Positions 23,961 through 31,804 of a stretch of DNA of 64,000 bases are shown piece by piece. Position numbers and translations under genes: made by a program. The DNA comes from Paenibacillus_AA sp045062745 (GTDB lineage: Bacteria > Bacillota > Bacilli > Paenibacillales > NBRC-103111), in contig NZ_JBJGED010000011.1 of the NCBI RefSeq assembly GCF_045062745.1, positions 62,001 to 126,000 on the forward strand, read 5' to 3'. Numbering within the stretch: the first letter of the stretch is position 1; each line of letters opens with the position of its first letter. Under the pieces are notes generated by a model, which was given only the letters and a program-made list of their open reading frames with translations, did not search any database and had not been told where the DNA came from.

Positions 23961-24004
23961 GAGGAAGCCGCACCGGAACTTGGCAAGTCCGGATCGGCTT
24001 CCTC
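23961..24004 (-). terminator. Hairpin, probable terminator of the TIM-barrel gene 24038-24805
   Basis: GAGGAAGCCG (23961-23970) pairs with CGGCTTCCTC (23995-24004), with further inner CCGGA/TCCGG pairing. The minus-strand tail is only moderately T-rich. Confidence 0.6.
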
Positions 24005-24037
24005 TCGAGTATTCATTCATCACAGATCTCGTTCGCC

Positions 24038-24805
24038 TTATCGTTCGCAGTAAGGGAGCAAGTTGTTGAAGCTGATGGCCAGGCTCTCGAACGGATCGCG
24101 CAGGCACACGTCTTGCTCGACCACATACCATTCTACCCCGATGTCGCGGCAGGCATGTAGGATCTCGTCCCAGGGCATGTTGCCCTCGCCGATCTCCGCG
24201 AACACTTGCTTGTCTTCGACAATCGCCATGTCCTTCAGATGCACGACCTTCATCCGGCCGTTCACTTTGCGAATCCACTCGGCCGCGCTCGCACCGCCCG
24301 CGTGTACCCAGTACGTGTCGATCTCGAAGCCGAACGACTCGCGGTCCGATTGCTCCATCAGGATTTGCAGAGCGGGCATGCCGCCGTACTTCTCGAACTC
24401 GAATTTGTGATTATGATAAATGAACTGCAGGCCTTGCTCGCTAAATTTCCGGCTGATGACGGAAGCTTCCTTCGCGAACGTCTCATAGCCTTGACGCGAG
24501 CCGCGGAACTCGACCGGAATGCCACCGATGCCTACGTAAGCGCAATTCCACAGCTTGTGCTCGGCGACCAGCCGGTCGAAGTCGTTCTTCATCCGGTCGT
24601 AGCTGACGTGGGTTGCACAGATCGACAGTCCGTTCTCGTCGGCCAATTGCTTGACGACCGCGGGATCGATCGGACCGATGCCCGATACTTGGACCGACTC
24701 GTAGCCGATTTCCCTTACTTTGCGCAGCGTGACGGCGAGATCGTCCGCCGTCTTGGAATATTCCCGGAGCGTGTACAGCTGAGCTGCGATCATGGAGCGT
24801 TTCAT
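24038..24805 (-). CDS. Sugar phosphate isomerase/epimerase (AP endonuclease 2 TIM barrel)
   Basis: A 255-residue TIM-barrel protein of the xylose-isomerase-like family. The metal-site segments are visible: F-I-Y-H-N-H-K-F-E-F, F-E-I-D-T-Y-W-V-H-A-G-G, V-V-H-L-K-D-M and E-I-G-E-G-N-M-P-W. Members interconvert sugars or inosose-type compounds using a divalent metal in the cytosol. GAGGTGA 4 bases before ATG 24805 decides the start over an ATG 39 bases earlier. It is monocistronic, with no transporter next to it, so the substrate is open. Confidence 0.85.
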   Translation of the reverse strand: MKRSMIAAQLYTLREYSKTADDLAVTLRKVREIGYESVQVSGIGPIDPAVVKQLADENGLSICATHVSYDRMKNDFDRLVAEHKLWNCAYVGIGGIPVEFRGSRQGYETFAKEASVISRKFSEQGLQFIYHNHKFEFEKYGGMPALQILMEQSDRESFGFEIDTYWVHAGGASAAEWIRKVNGRMKVVHLKDMAIVEDKQVFAEIGEGNMPWDEILHACRDIGVEWYVVEQDVCLRDPFESLAISFNNLLPYCER

Positions 24806-24946
24806 GGAATCACCTCGTTCGAGAATTGGGACTAGCACTCCCAAATATTGTACGTCGATATGGGGGACGGCTGCAAATTATTTTTTCGCCCGCAGCCGCT
24901 ATCGCCAAGCGTATCATTCAAGCCGCATCACTCCGTCATTGTAGGT

Positions 24947-26470
24947 TTAGATGCGTTCATAGAAAATGATCTTATTGCCGGCCGGGTCTTGGATACACAT
25001 TTCCTTCGTTCCCCATGAAGTGGTCTGCAGGCCCGGGCGGGCGTATTTGTAAGCACGGCCGAGCAGCTCCGCCTGCATCCGCTCGATATGTCTCACCTCG
25101 AGGCGGACGGCCGACCCGGGCGTGGCGTCGCCGTGATGCTCCGAGACATGAAGCATCGCACCCAGACCATCGGACAGCTGCATGTACAGGGGGGTGCCCG
25201 GCTCGAAGCGATGCTCCCAATCGAGGCGGAACCCGAGGAAGCCGATATAGAACTCCTTCGTCTTCTCTTCGTCAAACATGCGAAGGATCGGGATGGCCCC
25301 GTGGGGGGCTGATGCAGGAGCGCCGAGCTCATTGTATGCCTTAAGCAACGTAGCCCGATTGCGTACGAGGTGCGCTTCCCGCAAGCTGCGCCGCAGCAGC
25401 TCTTCCTCTATGCCAAGCGCTTCGGGCGAAGTCGGGCCGCCGACCTGCCGCAGCAAGTCGCGGATCGTGTCCGGACTCGGGACACGGGGCAGCTGCGAAA
25501 CGATCTCCCCCCAGTGCTGCTGGAGTGTGCCGCCGGATTCCACCGACCGGATGAACTCCGCGATTACCCCGCATGCCACCCCCACCTTAGCGCCATGAAG
25601 CAGCTGTTTGCGGCCGAGCCGGATATACTCCATCTCCCAGTAATGGGACAGGTGATGCTCCGAGCCGGATGCCGGGTGCGATTGACCGAACAGAAGCATC
25701 GCAAGGCCCGATTCGATAAGCGCATTCGTAAGAACGCGAACCCCCTCTTCCGAGCGTGCGCCTATGTCTCCCGCAGCGTTGACGCAAGCGTCCAGCGCCC
25801 GGCGCGTGATGTCCGCCGCCGCCTCGCAGTAGGGCTCGCCTGCGGTCAGATGGCCAAATTTCCAATCGAACAGGGACGTATATTTGCCGAGCATGTCTCC
25901 GAACCCGGCCGCGATCATCGGCTGCGGAGCGGCCATCAGCACGTCCAGATCGGCGAAGATCGCCTCCGGGGCAATGGCGGGAACGGTCGTCTTGATGCCC
26001 CGGATAATGAGAGGCGCCCCGATCGAAGTGAACCCGTCGACCGAAGGCGCGGTTGGAACGGACACGAACGGCTTGCCCATCTTGTAAGCGGCGAAGCGCA
26101 CGAGATCGTGAATCGTGCCGGCTCCGACGGCGAGCAGCGCCGAAGTCGCCTCGTGCCGAACCTCCAGCAGCAGCTGGACAAGCGACTGTTCATCCGCTAC
26201 GATATCGCCCCGGTCATCGGGCTTCAGCACAATTACCGTCGTCTCGATCCCCGCCTCCTCCAGTCGCGCATGCAACGCCTCGCCGGCCGCCCGAAGCGTG
26301 TTCGCGTCAGCGACGAGCGCGACGTGCCGGTGTCCGCGATCCTGAAGATAGGAGGCCGTTTGGCCCAACGCTCCGCGTTCCACAACGATGGCATCCATCG
26401 TTATGGCTCGATGCTGCCCGCATCGGCACGGTTCAACCGATTGTAACAGCTCCTCAATCCTAGCCAGCAC
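24947..26470 (-). CDS. Fusion: sn-glycerol-1-phosphate dehydrogenase (AraM/EgsA-like) + glyoxalase/VOC domain
   Basis: A 507-residue protein. Residues 1-383 match the NAD-dependent glycerol-1-phosphate dehydrogenase family: G-A-G-T-I-H-D at 116-122, P-T-A-P-S-V-D-G-F-T-S at 139-149, and metal ligands D192 (G-D-M-L-G-K), H272/H276 (H-H-L-S-H-Y-W-E) and H292 (H-G-A-K-V-G). Residues 392-507 form a complete VOC/glyoxalase-bleomycin-resistance-like domain, ending D-P-A-G-N-K-I-I-F-Y-E-R. The family is normally about 390 residues, so the tail is an added domain in the same frame. The start is GTG after AGGAG. It lies 21 bases after the HAD gene, likely cotranscribed. Confidence 0.85.
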   Translation of the reverse strand: MLARIEELLQSVEPCRCGQHRAITMDAIVVERGALGQTASYLQDRGHRHVALVADANTLRAAGEALHARLEEAGIETTVIVLKPDDRGDIVADEQSLVQLLLEVRHEATSALLAVGAGTIHDLVRFAAYKMGKPFVSVPTAPSVDGFTSIGAPLIIRGIKTTVPAIAPEAIFADLDVLMAAPQPMIAAGFGDMLGKYTSLFDWKFGHLTAGEPYCEAAADITRRALDACVNAAGDIGARSEEGVRVLTNALIESGLAMLLFGQSHPASGSEHHLSHYWEMEYIRLGRKQLLHGAKVGVACGVIAEFIRSVESGGTLQQHWGEIVSQLPRVPSPDTIRDLLRQVGGPTSPEALGIEEELLRRSLREAHLVRNRATLLKAYNELGAPASAPHGAIPILRMFDEEKTKEFYIGFLGFRLDWEHRFEPGTPLYMQLSDGLGAMLHVSEHHGDATPGSAVRLEVRHIERMQAELLGRAYKYARPGLQTTSWGTKEMCIQDPAGNKIIFYERI

Positions 26471-26491
26471 AGATCATCTCTCCTGTCCCAC

Positions 26492-27292
26492 TCATTTCAA
26501 CAAATACGTGTCGACCGCGTAAGCGATGCCGTCCTCATGCATCGGCTTCGTCACGAAGCGCGCCCGCGCCTTCAGCTCGTCGATCGCGTTGCCCATTGCC
26601 ACACCCATGCCTACGCTCTGGATCATCTCCAGGTCATTAAGTCCATCGCCGAACGCGGCGGCTTCCTCGGGCGCGATATTCAAATGCTGCAACAGCCGGA
26701 GCAGCCCGTTCGCCTTGTTCGTCCCGACCGGATTCAGGTCGATCGCCCAATCCCGCCACCTATGACGATAATAAGTCTCTGTAGTCTGCTGGAGATCCGC
26801 TGCGCTCAAATACGCGGGCTCCTCCTCGGCCGTGCAGAAGAGAATGCACTGATACACCGGCGGCAGCTCGGCCGTCTCCAACCCTTCCACCGGCAGCCGA
26901 TCCGGATCCATGAACCCGATCTCTTGACGGGCTTGGTGAAAATGCGGTGCGTCTACCCCAGCATTCATATACATGCGCTTCGAGCCATAAAGCAACACCG
27001 TATGTTTCCGCCGACTGGCTTCTAAGAGCCAACGGCGTACGGTGGCCGGTTCGAAGGCGCTGCCGAATACGGTTTCCCCCCGGTAGCCTACATGGCTTCC
27101 GTTGCACGTAATCGCCCAATCGATGTCGAGCTCTTCCCTAAGCGAAGCCATCTCGTGCTCGCTGCGGCCGGTGCAAAGCGCGAGTGCAATCCCTTGTTCC
27201 TTCAGCTTGCTCAGGGCGGCCTTCGTCGAGGCGGGTAGATGATCCCGCTCCCGCAATGTGCCGTCTACATCAAAAGCTGCCAATTTAATCAT
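26492..27292 (-). CDS. HAD-superfamily phosphatase, Cof type
   Basis: A 266-residue Cof-like hydrolase. Motif I is F-D-V-D-G-T-L (nucleophile D8), motif II C-T-G-R-S, motif III the lysine in T-N-K-A-N-G-L, and motif IV G-D-G-L-N-D-L-E-M. A type IIB cap lies between. It should dephosphorylate small sugar phosphates or similar metabolites. The GGGGTGG site supports ATG 27292. It directly precedes the glycerol-1-phosphate dehydrogenase fusion, so it could act on a related phosphorylated polyol; that is inference. Confidence 0.9.
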   Translation of the reverse strand: MIKLAAFDVDGTLRERDHLPASTKAALSKLKEQGIALALCTGRSEHEMASLREELDIDWAITCNGSHVGYRGETVFGSAFEPATVRRWLLEASRRKHTVLLYGSKRMYMNAGVDAPHFHQARQEIGFMDPDRLPVEGLETAELPPVYQCILFCTAEEEPAYLSAADLQQTTETYYRHRWRDWAIDLNPVGTNKANGLLRLLQHLNIAPEEAAAFGDGLNDLEMIQSVGMGVAMGNAIDELKARARFVTKPMHEDGIAYAVDTYLLK

Positions 27293-27393
27293 CGTGTGCC
27301 ACCCCATCGTCGAATATGTCCCTAATTATAGCAGAGGATGTCAGGGAGTAGGGCGAATTCCATCAATTCGCATCGAATTAAACAAATATTAAA

Positions 27394-27420
27394 GAAACCG
27401 ACGCGGGGAACATCCGTATA
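27394..27420 (+). promoter_or_regulatory. ECF sigma-factor (sigma W-like) promoter
   Basis: GAAAC (27394-27398), exactly 16 bases, CGTATA (27415-27420). This matches the Bacillus sigma W consensus tGAAAC-N16-CGTA apart from the first base. It lies 40 bases before the DUF3951 start codon. Confidence 0.6.
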
Positions 27421-27457
27421 CAATCTACAAATCTTTCAATAAAGGACGGGTGCGCCC

Positions 27458-27694
27458 ATGATTTCGTTCTATATCATCCTTTCGCTAGTCGTCCCTATTC
27501 TTGCTCTGCTCGGCATCATTGTCGTGAAGATGATCCGGAACCGGACGATTCCCGACAGCCGCTACACCCCGTTCGACTACGTTACCGGCCAAACACCGGT
27601 TGAATTCCACGAGGAGAAGGAAACGCAGCAAGAAGAAGACGACTCCGGGGACGGCAACAAGAAAGACCGCCACAAGCTGCGGTTCCGCTTGTAA
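27458..27694 (+). CDS. DUF3951-like small membrane protein
   Basis: A 78-residue protein with one N-terminal membrane helix (about 3-24), then the S-R-Y-T-P-F-D-Y-V-T box characteristic of DUF3951 and a highly charged tail rich in Glu, Asp and Lys. The function is unknown; it is probably anchored with the charged tail in the cytoplasm. AAAGGA lies 11 bases before the ATG. A promoter of the ECF sigma type lies upstream, suggesting control by envelope stress. Confidence 0.75.
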   Translation: MISFYIILSLVVPILALLGIIVVKMIRNRTIPDSRYTPFDYVTGQTPVEFHEEKETQQEEDDSGDGNKKDRHKLRFRL

Positions 27695-27708
27695 GGGGCT
27701 CGGGAGCA

Positions 27709-28587
27709 TCAGGCCCCCTCCTGCTTCAACTGGTCGATGAAAGCCACGTGGGATTGCGAAAGCCATTTCTTCGTGTGATACACCAGCTGGATATCGAACG
27801 TCAGATCCTGGTGGACGAAAGGAAGTGCAATGAGGTCGCCGTTCGCCAGTTCTCCGGCAACCGAGATTCGCGGCAGCAGCGCAATGCCGAGCCCATACAG
27901 CACGCATTGCTTGATCGCCTGCAGGCTGCCCAGCTCGAACGCGATGCGGTAATCGACACCCCCCTCCTTCAGCAGCCGGATGAACGCAGCGCGGTACAAG
28001 CAAGCTTCCTCCGCCACGATGAACGACTCCCCGTTCAGTTCATGGAGCGTTACCTCCGCGATCCGGCTCAAAGGATGACCGGGCTTCGTCACCAGTAATA
28101 GCGGCTCCCTTCGAATCCGGATCCCTTCCAGCGGACGGCTCGGAGGGGCGTCGCTTAGCAGGACGCCCATGTCGAAGCTTCCTTCCTTCACCCGCTCGTA
28201 CAAGCTAGCTTCTTCCACCGTATGCAGGGTGAGCCGGTTATTCGGGAACGCCTTCTGCCATTGCTGCAGATAAGGCGGCAAGTAAAACGAGGCTAACGAT
28301 TCGATCGTACCGATCGATAGATTCCCCGCTGCATGACGGCCGACCGTTTCCTTGGACTCCTCGTACAGCTCCAGCATGGGCCGGGCGAGTTCCCACAGGG
28401 CGACGCCCGCCGCAGTCAGGCGCATGCCGCGGCCGAACCGCTCGAACAAGGGAACGCCGTACGCCTGCTCGAGCTTCTGAATTTGAGCCGTTACGCTCGA
28501 TTGCGCGTAACCGAGCTCTTCGGCCGCCTTCGTGAAGCTCTGGCATTTCACAATTTCCCGGAACGTTTGAAAGTAGGTCAAGTCCAC
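27709..28587 (-). CDS. LysR-family transcriptional regulator
   Basis: A 292-residue LTTR. The N-terminal winged helix (Y-F-Q-T-F-R-E-I-V-K-C-Q-S-F-T-K-A-A-E-E-L-G-Y-A-Q-S-S-V-T split over residues 5-33) leads to a periplasmic-binding-like effector domain from residue 90 on. The start is GTG with GGAGG 9 bases before. It is divergent from the DapA-family gene at 28714 across a 126-base AT-rich gap, the classic layout of an LTTR and its target. Confidence 0.92.
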   Translation of the reverse strand: MDLTYFQTFREIVKCQSFTKAAEELGYAQSSVTAQIQKLEQAYGVPLFERFGRGMRLTAAGVALWELARPMLELYEESKETVGRHAAGNLSIGTIESLASFYLPPYLQQWQKAFPNNRLTLHTVEEASLYERVKEGSFDMGVLLSDAPPSRPLEGIRIRREPLLLVTKPGHPLSRIAEVTLHELNGESFIVAEEACLYRAAFIRLLKEGGVDYRIAFELGSLQAIKQCVLYGLGIALLPRISVAGELANGDLIALPFVHQDLTFDIQLVYHTKKWLSQSHVAFIDQLKQEGA

Positions 28588-28627
28588 CGCTCAGCGCCTC
28601 CATCCCATCACAGTTTTCGATATTATA

Positions 28628-28645
28628 TATCACTTATTATAGATA
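28628..28645. promoter_or_regulatory. Possible LysR binding dyad
   Basis: TATC, ten bases, GATA within an AT-rich stretch midway between the divergent LysR and DapA-family genes. It lies directly upstream of a promoter lacking a -35 box. The arms are short, so this is tentative. Confidence 0.35.
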
Positions 28646-28664
28646 ACTCCGATCAGGCATTCCA

Positions 28665-28673
28665 TGCTATAGT
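28665..28673 (+). promoter_or_regulatory. Extended -10 promoter of the DapA-family gene
   Basis: TGCTATAGT: TG at the extended position and TATAGT at 28668-28673, 40 bases before the start codon. No recognisable -35 hexamer is present, as expected for an LTTR-activated promoter. Confidence 0.5.
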
Positions 28674-28713
28674 GAAGGCAATTCCATCAGCATTAATCCG
28701 AGGAGTGATTCCT

Positions 28714-29607
28714 ATGCTAAACGCTTCCCAATTGAGAGGTGTTCATGTCCCGGTCATAACCCCTTTCCGGACCGACGGGACGCTGGATCTTCCCTCCTAC
28801 CGCGCCTACTTGACCTGGCTGCTGCAGCATCGCATCCAAGGGGTTATCGTTGGAGGAACGACCGGAGAGTCCCCCGCGTTGTCGTGGGGGGAGGTGGAGC
28901 AGCTCACCCTAGCCACCCAAGGCGCGATGAATGAGGCAGGCGCCGTCCTGCCTCTCACGATCGGGACCGGTACGAACGACACCGCCACGTCCATCCATCG
29001 TACCGAACGGGCTCTCGCTCTCGGCGCCGATGCCGTCCTGGCGGTCGTCCCTTATTACAACCGCCCGTCGCCTGCCGGCATCCTCGCCCATTATCGGGCG
29101 ATCGCCGAAGTCGGCCTTCCTGTGATTGCGTACAACATTCCTTACCGGACCGGCGTGGAGCTGTCGACGGATACGGTCCTGCGCATTCTGGACATCCCGA
29201 ATGTGATCGGGCTGAAGGACAGCTCCGGCGGCATCCGTCAGCTGCTCGAGCTGTCCCGGCGCACCTCGAAGTCGATCCTGTGCGGGGAGGATGCCTACTT
29301 CCACGCCGCATTATGCGCCGGAGCGAAAGGCGGAATCCTCGCTTCCTCGTGCGCATTCCCTGGCGAGCTCGCCGACGTGTATGAGGCTGTACAGCAAGGT
29401 AGGCTGCCGGAGGCGAAATCACAGTTCGACCGTTTGCTGCCGCTGATTGAACTGCTCTACCGCGAGCCGAATCCCGCCCCGCTGAAATGGCTGCTCCGGC
29501 ACCGGGGCCTTATTGCTTCCTCCTCGCTCCGCTTGCCGATGACGGAGATCAGCCCCGCCCTGGAGCAGGAGCTGACGAACGAGCTCGGAGACATTTACCT
29601 GCATTAG
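28714..29607 (+). CDS. DapA-family aldolase (dihydrodipicolinate synthase-like)
   Basis: A 297-residue class I aldolase of the DHDPS/N-acetylneuraminate lyase family. G-G-T-T-G-E-S is at 47-53, the catalytic Tyr140 in Y-N-I-P-Y-R-T-G (R145) and the Schiff-base lysine K168 in G-L-K-D-S-S-G. The motifs agree best with 4-hydroxy-tetrahydrodipicolinate synthase. However, the gene stands alone under a divergent LysR rather than in a lysine operon, so another pyruvate-dependent aldol reaction is possible. GAGGAGTGA precedes the ATG. Confidence 0.82.
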   Translation: MLNASQLRGVHVPVITPFRTDGTLDLPSYRAYLTWLLQHRIQGVIVGGTTGESPALSWGEVEQLTLATQGAMNEAGAVLPLTIGTGTNDTATSIHRTERALALGADAVLAVVPYYNRPSPAGILAHYRAIAEVGLPVIAYNIPYRTGVELSTDTVLRILDIPNVIGLKDSSGGIRQLLELSRRTSKSILCGEDAYFHAALCAGAKGGILASSCAFPGELADVYEAVQQGRLPEAKSQFDRLLPLIELLYREPNPAPLKWLLRHRGLIASSSLRLPMTEISPALEQELTNELGDIYLH

Positions 29608-29610
29608 CAC

Positions 29611-29657
29611 GCAAAAGAGCCGAAGCCTCTCGGTCGAGAGACATCGGCACCTTTGCG
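29611..29657. terminator. Hairpin between convergent DapA-family and TIM-barrel genes
   Basis: Imperfect long stem GCAAAAG...CTTTGC with a perfect inner CTCTCG/CGAGAG pair. It lies between genes that converge, so it probably terminates both; the T tracts are short. Confidence 0.5.
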
Positions 29658-29679
29658 ATACTGGCTAATATTAAAGGAA

Positions 29680-30444
29680 CTACCCGATCTTTTGCAGAAT
29701 GTCGCGTTTGAACCGGTCCAGCGCGAGATCGGGATCGACCGTATATCCGCACTCCAGCCCCACGAAGCCGTCGAAGCCCGCTTGGTTAATGGCATTAAGA
29801 ATATGGACGTAGTTCAACTCCCCGGTCCCGGGTTCCTTCCGGCCCGGATTGTCGGCGATATGGTAATGGTTGATGCGGTCCCGATAGCGGGTTGCGTTGC
29901 GAGTCACATTTCCTTCGGTAATCTGCTGGTGGTAGACGTCGAAGACGAGCTTCACGTTCGGGCTGTCGACGGCGTCAATGATCCGTACCGCCTCGTCGGA
30001 GGCTTGCAGGAAATGACCGGGGTGATCGACCAGCCCATTCAGCGGCTCCAGCTCGAGGACGACATTCGCCCGCTCGCACAGAGACGCGCATCGCTTCAGC
30101 GTCTCGACCATCGCTTCGATCTGCGGCTCCCGGGACACCCCCTCCAGCGCTTTGCCCGTCTGCGAGATGATGGAGCGTGTCCCGAGTCGCCGGCACGCTT
30201 CGATCGTCTCGGCCAACCCGGCTATGTACGCTTCCCGTTTCGTGCCGTCTACGAGATTGAACTCGTTCGTGCAAGTGGCGATAATGCCGACGCCGAGCCG
30301 TTCCTGGGCCTTCGCCACCTCGACGAGATCCAGGTTCCACCAAGCGTAATACTCGAGGCCGTGGAACCCGTGCTCCCGGATTTTCTCCAGATGGTAGATT
30401 GCGTCCTGACCTTTATAAGCCCCGATGCAGAGTGAAATGTTCAT
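29680..30444 (-). CDS. Hydroxypyruvate isomerase-like TIM-barrel protein
   Basis: A 254-residue sugar phosphate isomerase/epimerase, closest in look to the hydroxypyruvate isomerase group. It has L-E-Y-Y-A-W-W near residue 30, V-L-E-L-E-P-L-N near 138, K-L-V-F-D-V-Y-H-Q-Q near 175, H-I-A-D-N-P-G-R-x-E-P-G-T-G-E near 208 and G-L-E-C-G-Y near 240. It needs a divalent metal. The first in-frame GTG lies before the GAGGGG site, so ATG 30444 is the start. It follows the aminopeptidase gene by 24 bases. Confidence 0.85.
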   Translation of the reverse strand: MNISLCIGAYKGQDAIYHLEKIREHGFHGLEYYAWWNLDLVEVAKAQERLGVGIIATCTNEFNLVDGTKREAYIAGLAETIEACRRLGTRSIISQTGKALEGVSREPQIEAMVETLKRCASLCERANVVLELEPLNGLVDHPGHFLQASDEAVRIIDAVDSPNVKLVFDVYHQQITEGNVTRNATRYRDRINHYHIADNPGRKEPGTGELNYVHILNAINQAGFDGFVGLECGYTVDPDLALDRFKRDILQKIG

Positions 30445-30468
30445 CGTGTCGTTTCCCCTCTTCACGAA

Positions 30469-31701
30469 TTAGAACGCCCAATTGCCTTCGCGGAAGATCG
30501 GCTCCCGCCGGCCATCCTCCAGCACGCCGTCAATGTCCATCTCCGGCGAGCCGACCATAAAATCCACATGCACGAGACTCGTATTGACGCCCGCTTCCGC
30601 CAATTGCTCCTTCGTCATCCCCGCCCCGCCCTGCAGATTGGTCGGATAGGCTTGACCGAGCGCCAGATGGTTCGAGGCATTCTCGTCGAACAGCGTATTG
30701 TAGAAGATCAAGTTCGCGTTCGAGATCGGCGAATGGAACGGCACGAGCGCCACTTCCCCCAGCCGCCGCGACCCCTCGTCGGTATCCAGCAAATGCTGCA
30801 GCGTCTCGCGGCCGGTCTCGGCCTGCATATCGACAACACGCCCGTTCTCGAACGTAAGCGAGAAGTTGTCGATCACCGTGCCGCCATAGTTCAGCGGCTT
30901 CGTGCTGCGCACGACTCCGTTCACGCCGTCCTTATGCGGCAATGTGAACACTTCCTCGGTCGGCATGTTCGGATTGAACATAACGCCATCCTGAGCATCC
31001 TTCGAACCGCCCAGCCACGCGTGATTGTGCGGCAGGTCGATCGTCAGATTCGTGCCGGGCGCCTTATAGATCAACTGACGGTATTGCTTCCCGTTCAAGT
31101 AATCGACCTTCTCGCGCAGTCGGGCGTTGTGCTCGTGCCAGGCGGCGATCGGATCGTCGAGCTGTACGCGCGTTGCTTCGAAGATAAAGTCCCACAGGCG
31201 CGAGACCGCCTCCTCGATCGGAAGCTCGGGGAACACTTTGGCGGCCCAAGCCTCGTTCGCCACGGCGATCAGCGACCATCTGGCCTTGTAGCTCATCGAA
31301 TTGGCCCGGTATTTGCTCAGTGCGGATGAGGCAGTGCGCTGCGCGGTCGCAACCCGCTTCGGGTCGATGTCCTTCAGCAGGTCCGGATTCGGGGATAGAA
31401 CGCTTATGAACGCAGCTCCGTTGTCGCTCAGCTCCTCCAACCCTTTCGCTCTCCACATCGGATATTCGGAGAACGCCTCCTCCGGGGCTCCCTTGTATTT
31501 GATCAGGGTGATGATATCGTCGTTCCAGTCGACTATGACGTTCTTCGCCCCGGCCGCGTACGCTTCCTCCGCGATTTTGCGAATCAAGTCTTTGGCTTCG
31601 ATCGGCGCGTTCACGAACAAGGTTTGTCCCGGCTGGACATTGACTCCGACGCGAACGGCAAGTTTGGCGTATTTCTTCAAGTTGTGGTCCATGCTGCTCA
31701 T
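30469..31701 (-). CDS. Aminopeptidase, M29 family
   Basis: A 410-residue metallopeptidase of the thermophilic aminopeptidase (AmpS/PepS) family. N-terminal domain: L-x-V-R-V-G-V-N-V-Q-P-G-Q near residue 15. C-terminal catalytic domain: N-M-P-T-E-E-V-F-T-L-P near 246, G-E-V-A-L-V-P and the metal region N-T-L-F-D-E-N-A-S-N-H-L-A-L-G-Q near 335, then H-V-D-F-M-V-G-S-P-E-M-D-I-D-G near 378. It removes N-terminal residues from peptides in the cytosol using two metal ions. The GGAGG site is 12 bases from the ATG, rather far. Confidence 0.92.
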   Translation of the reverse strand: MSSMDHNLKKYAKLAVRVGVNVQPGQTLFVNAPIEAKDLIRKIAEEAYAAGAKNVIVDWNDDIITLIKYKGAPEEAFSEYPMWRAKGLEELSDNGAAFISVLSPNPDLLKDIDPKRVATAQRTASSALSKYRANSMSYKARWSLIAVANEAWAAKVFPELPIEEAVSRLWDFIFEATRVQLDDPIAAWHEHNARLREKVDYLNGKQYRQLIYKAPGTNLTIDLPHNHAWLGGSKDAQDGVMFNPNMPTEEVFTLPHKDGVNGVVRSTKPLNYGGTVIDNFSLTFENGRVVDMQAETGRETLQHLLDTDEGSRRLGEVALVPFHSPISNANLIFYNTLFDENASNHLALGQAYPTNLQGGAGMTKEQLAEAGVNTSLVHVDFMVGSPEMDIDGVLEDGRREPIFREGNWAF

Positions 31702-31742
31702 AGCCGTTTAGATCCTCCGATCCCCGTAGGGTTGTCAGTATG

Positions 31743-31778
31743 TACACGGTCATCATAGTGCATTCCGGTGACCGTGTA
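31743..31778. repeat. Inverted repeat, 10-bp arms
   Basis: TACACGGTCA (31743-31752) and TGACCGTGTA (31769-31778) are perfect complements around a 16-base loop, between the membrane protein gene end and the aminopeptidase start. There is no T tract, so it is either a weak terminator or an operator. Confidence 0.5.
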
Positions 31779-31804
31779 AAGCGCGGCGCATTGCTCCGCT
31801 AAAG

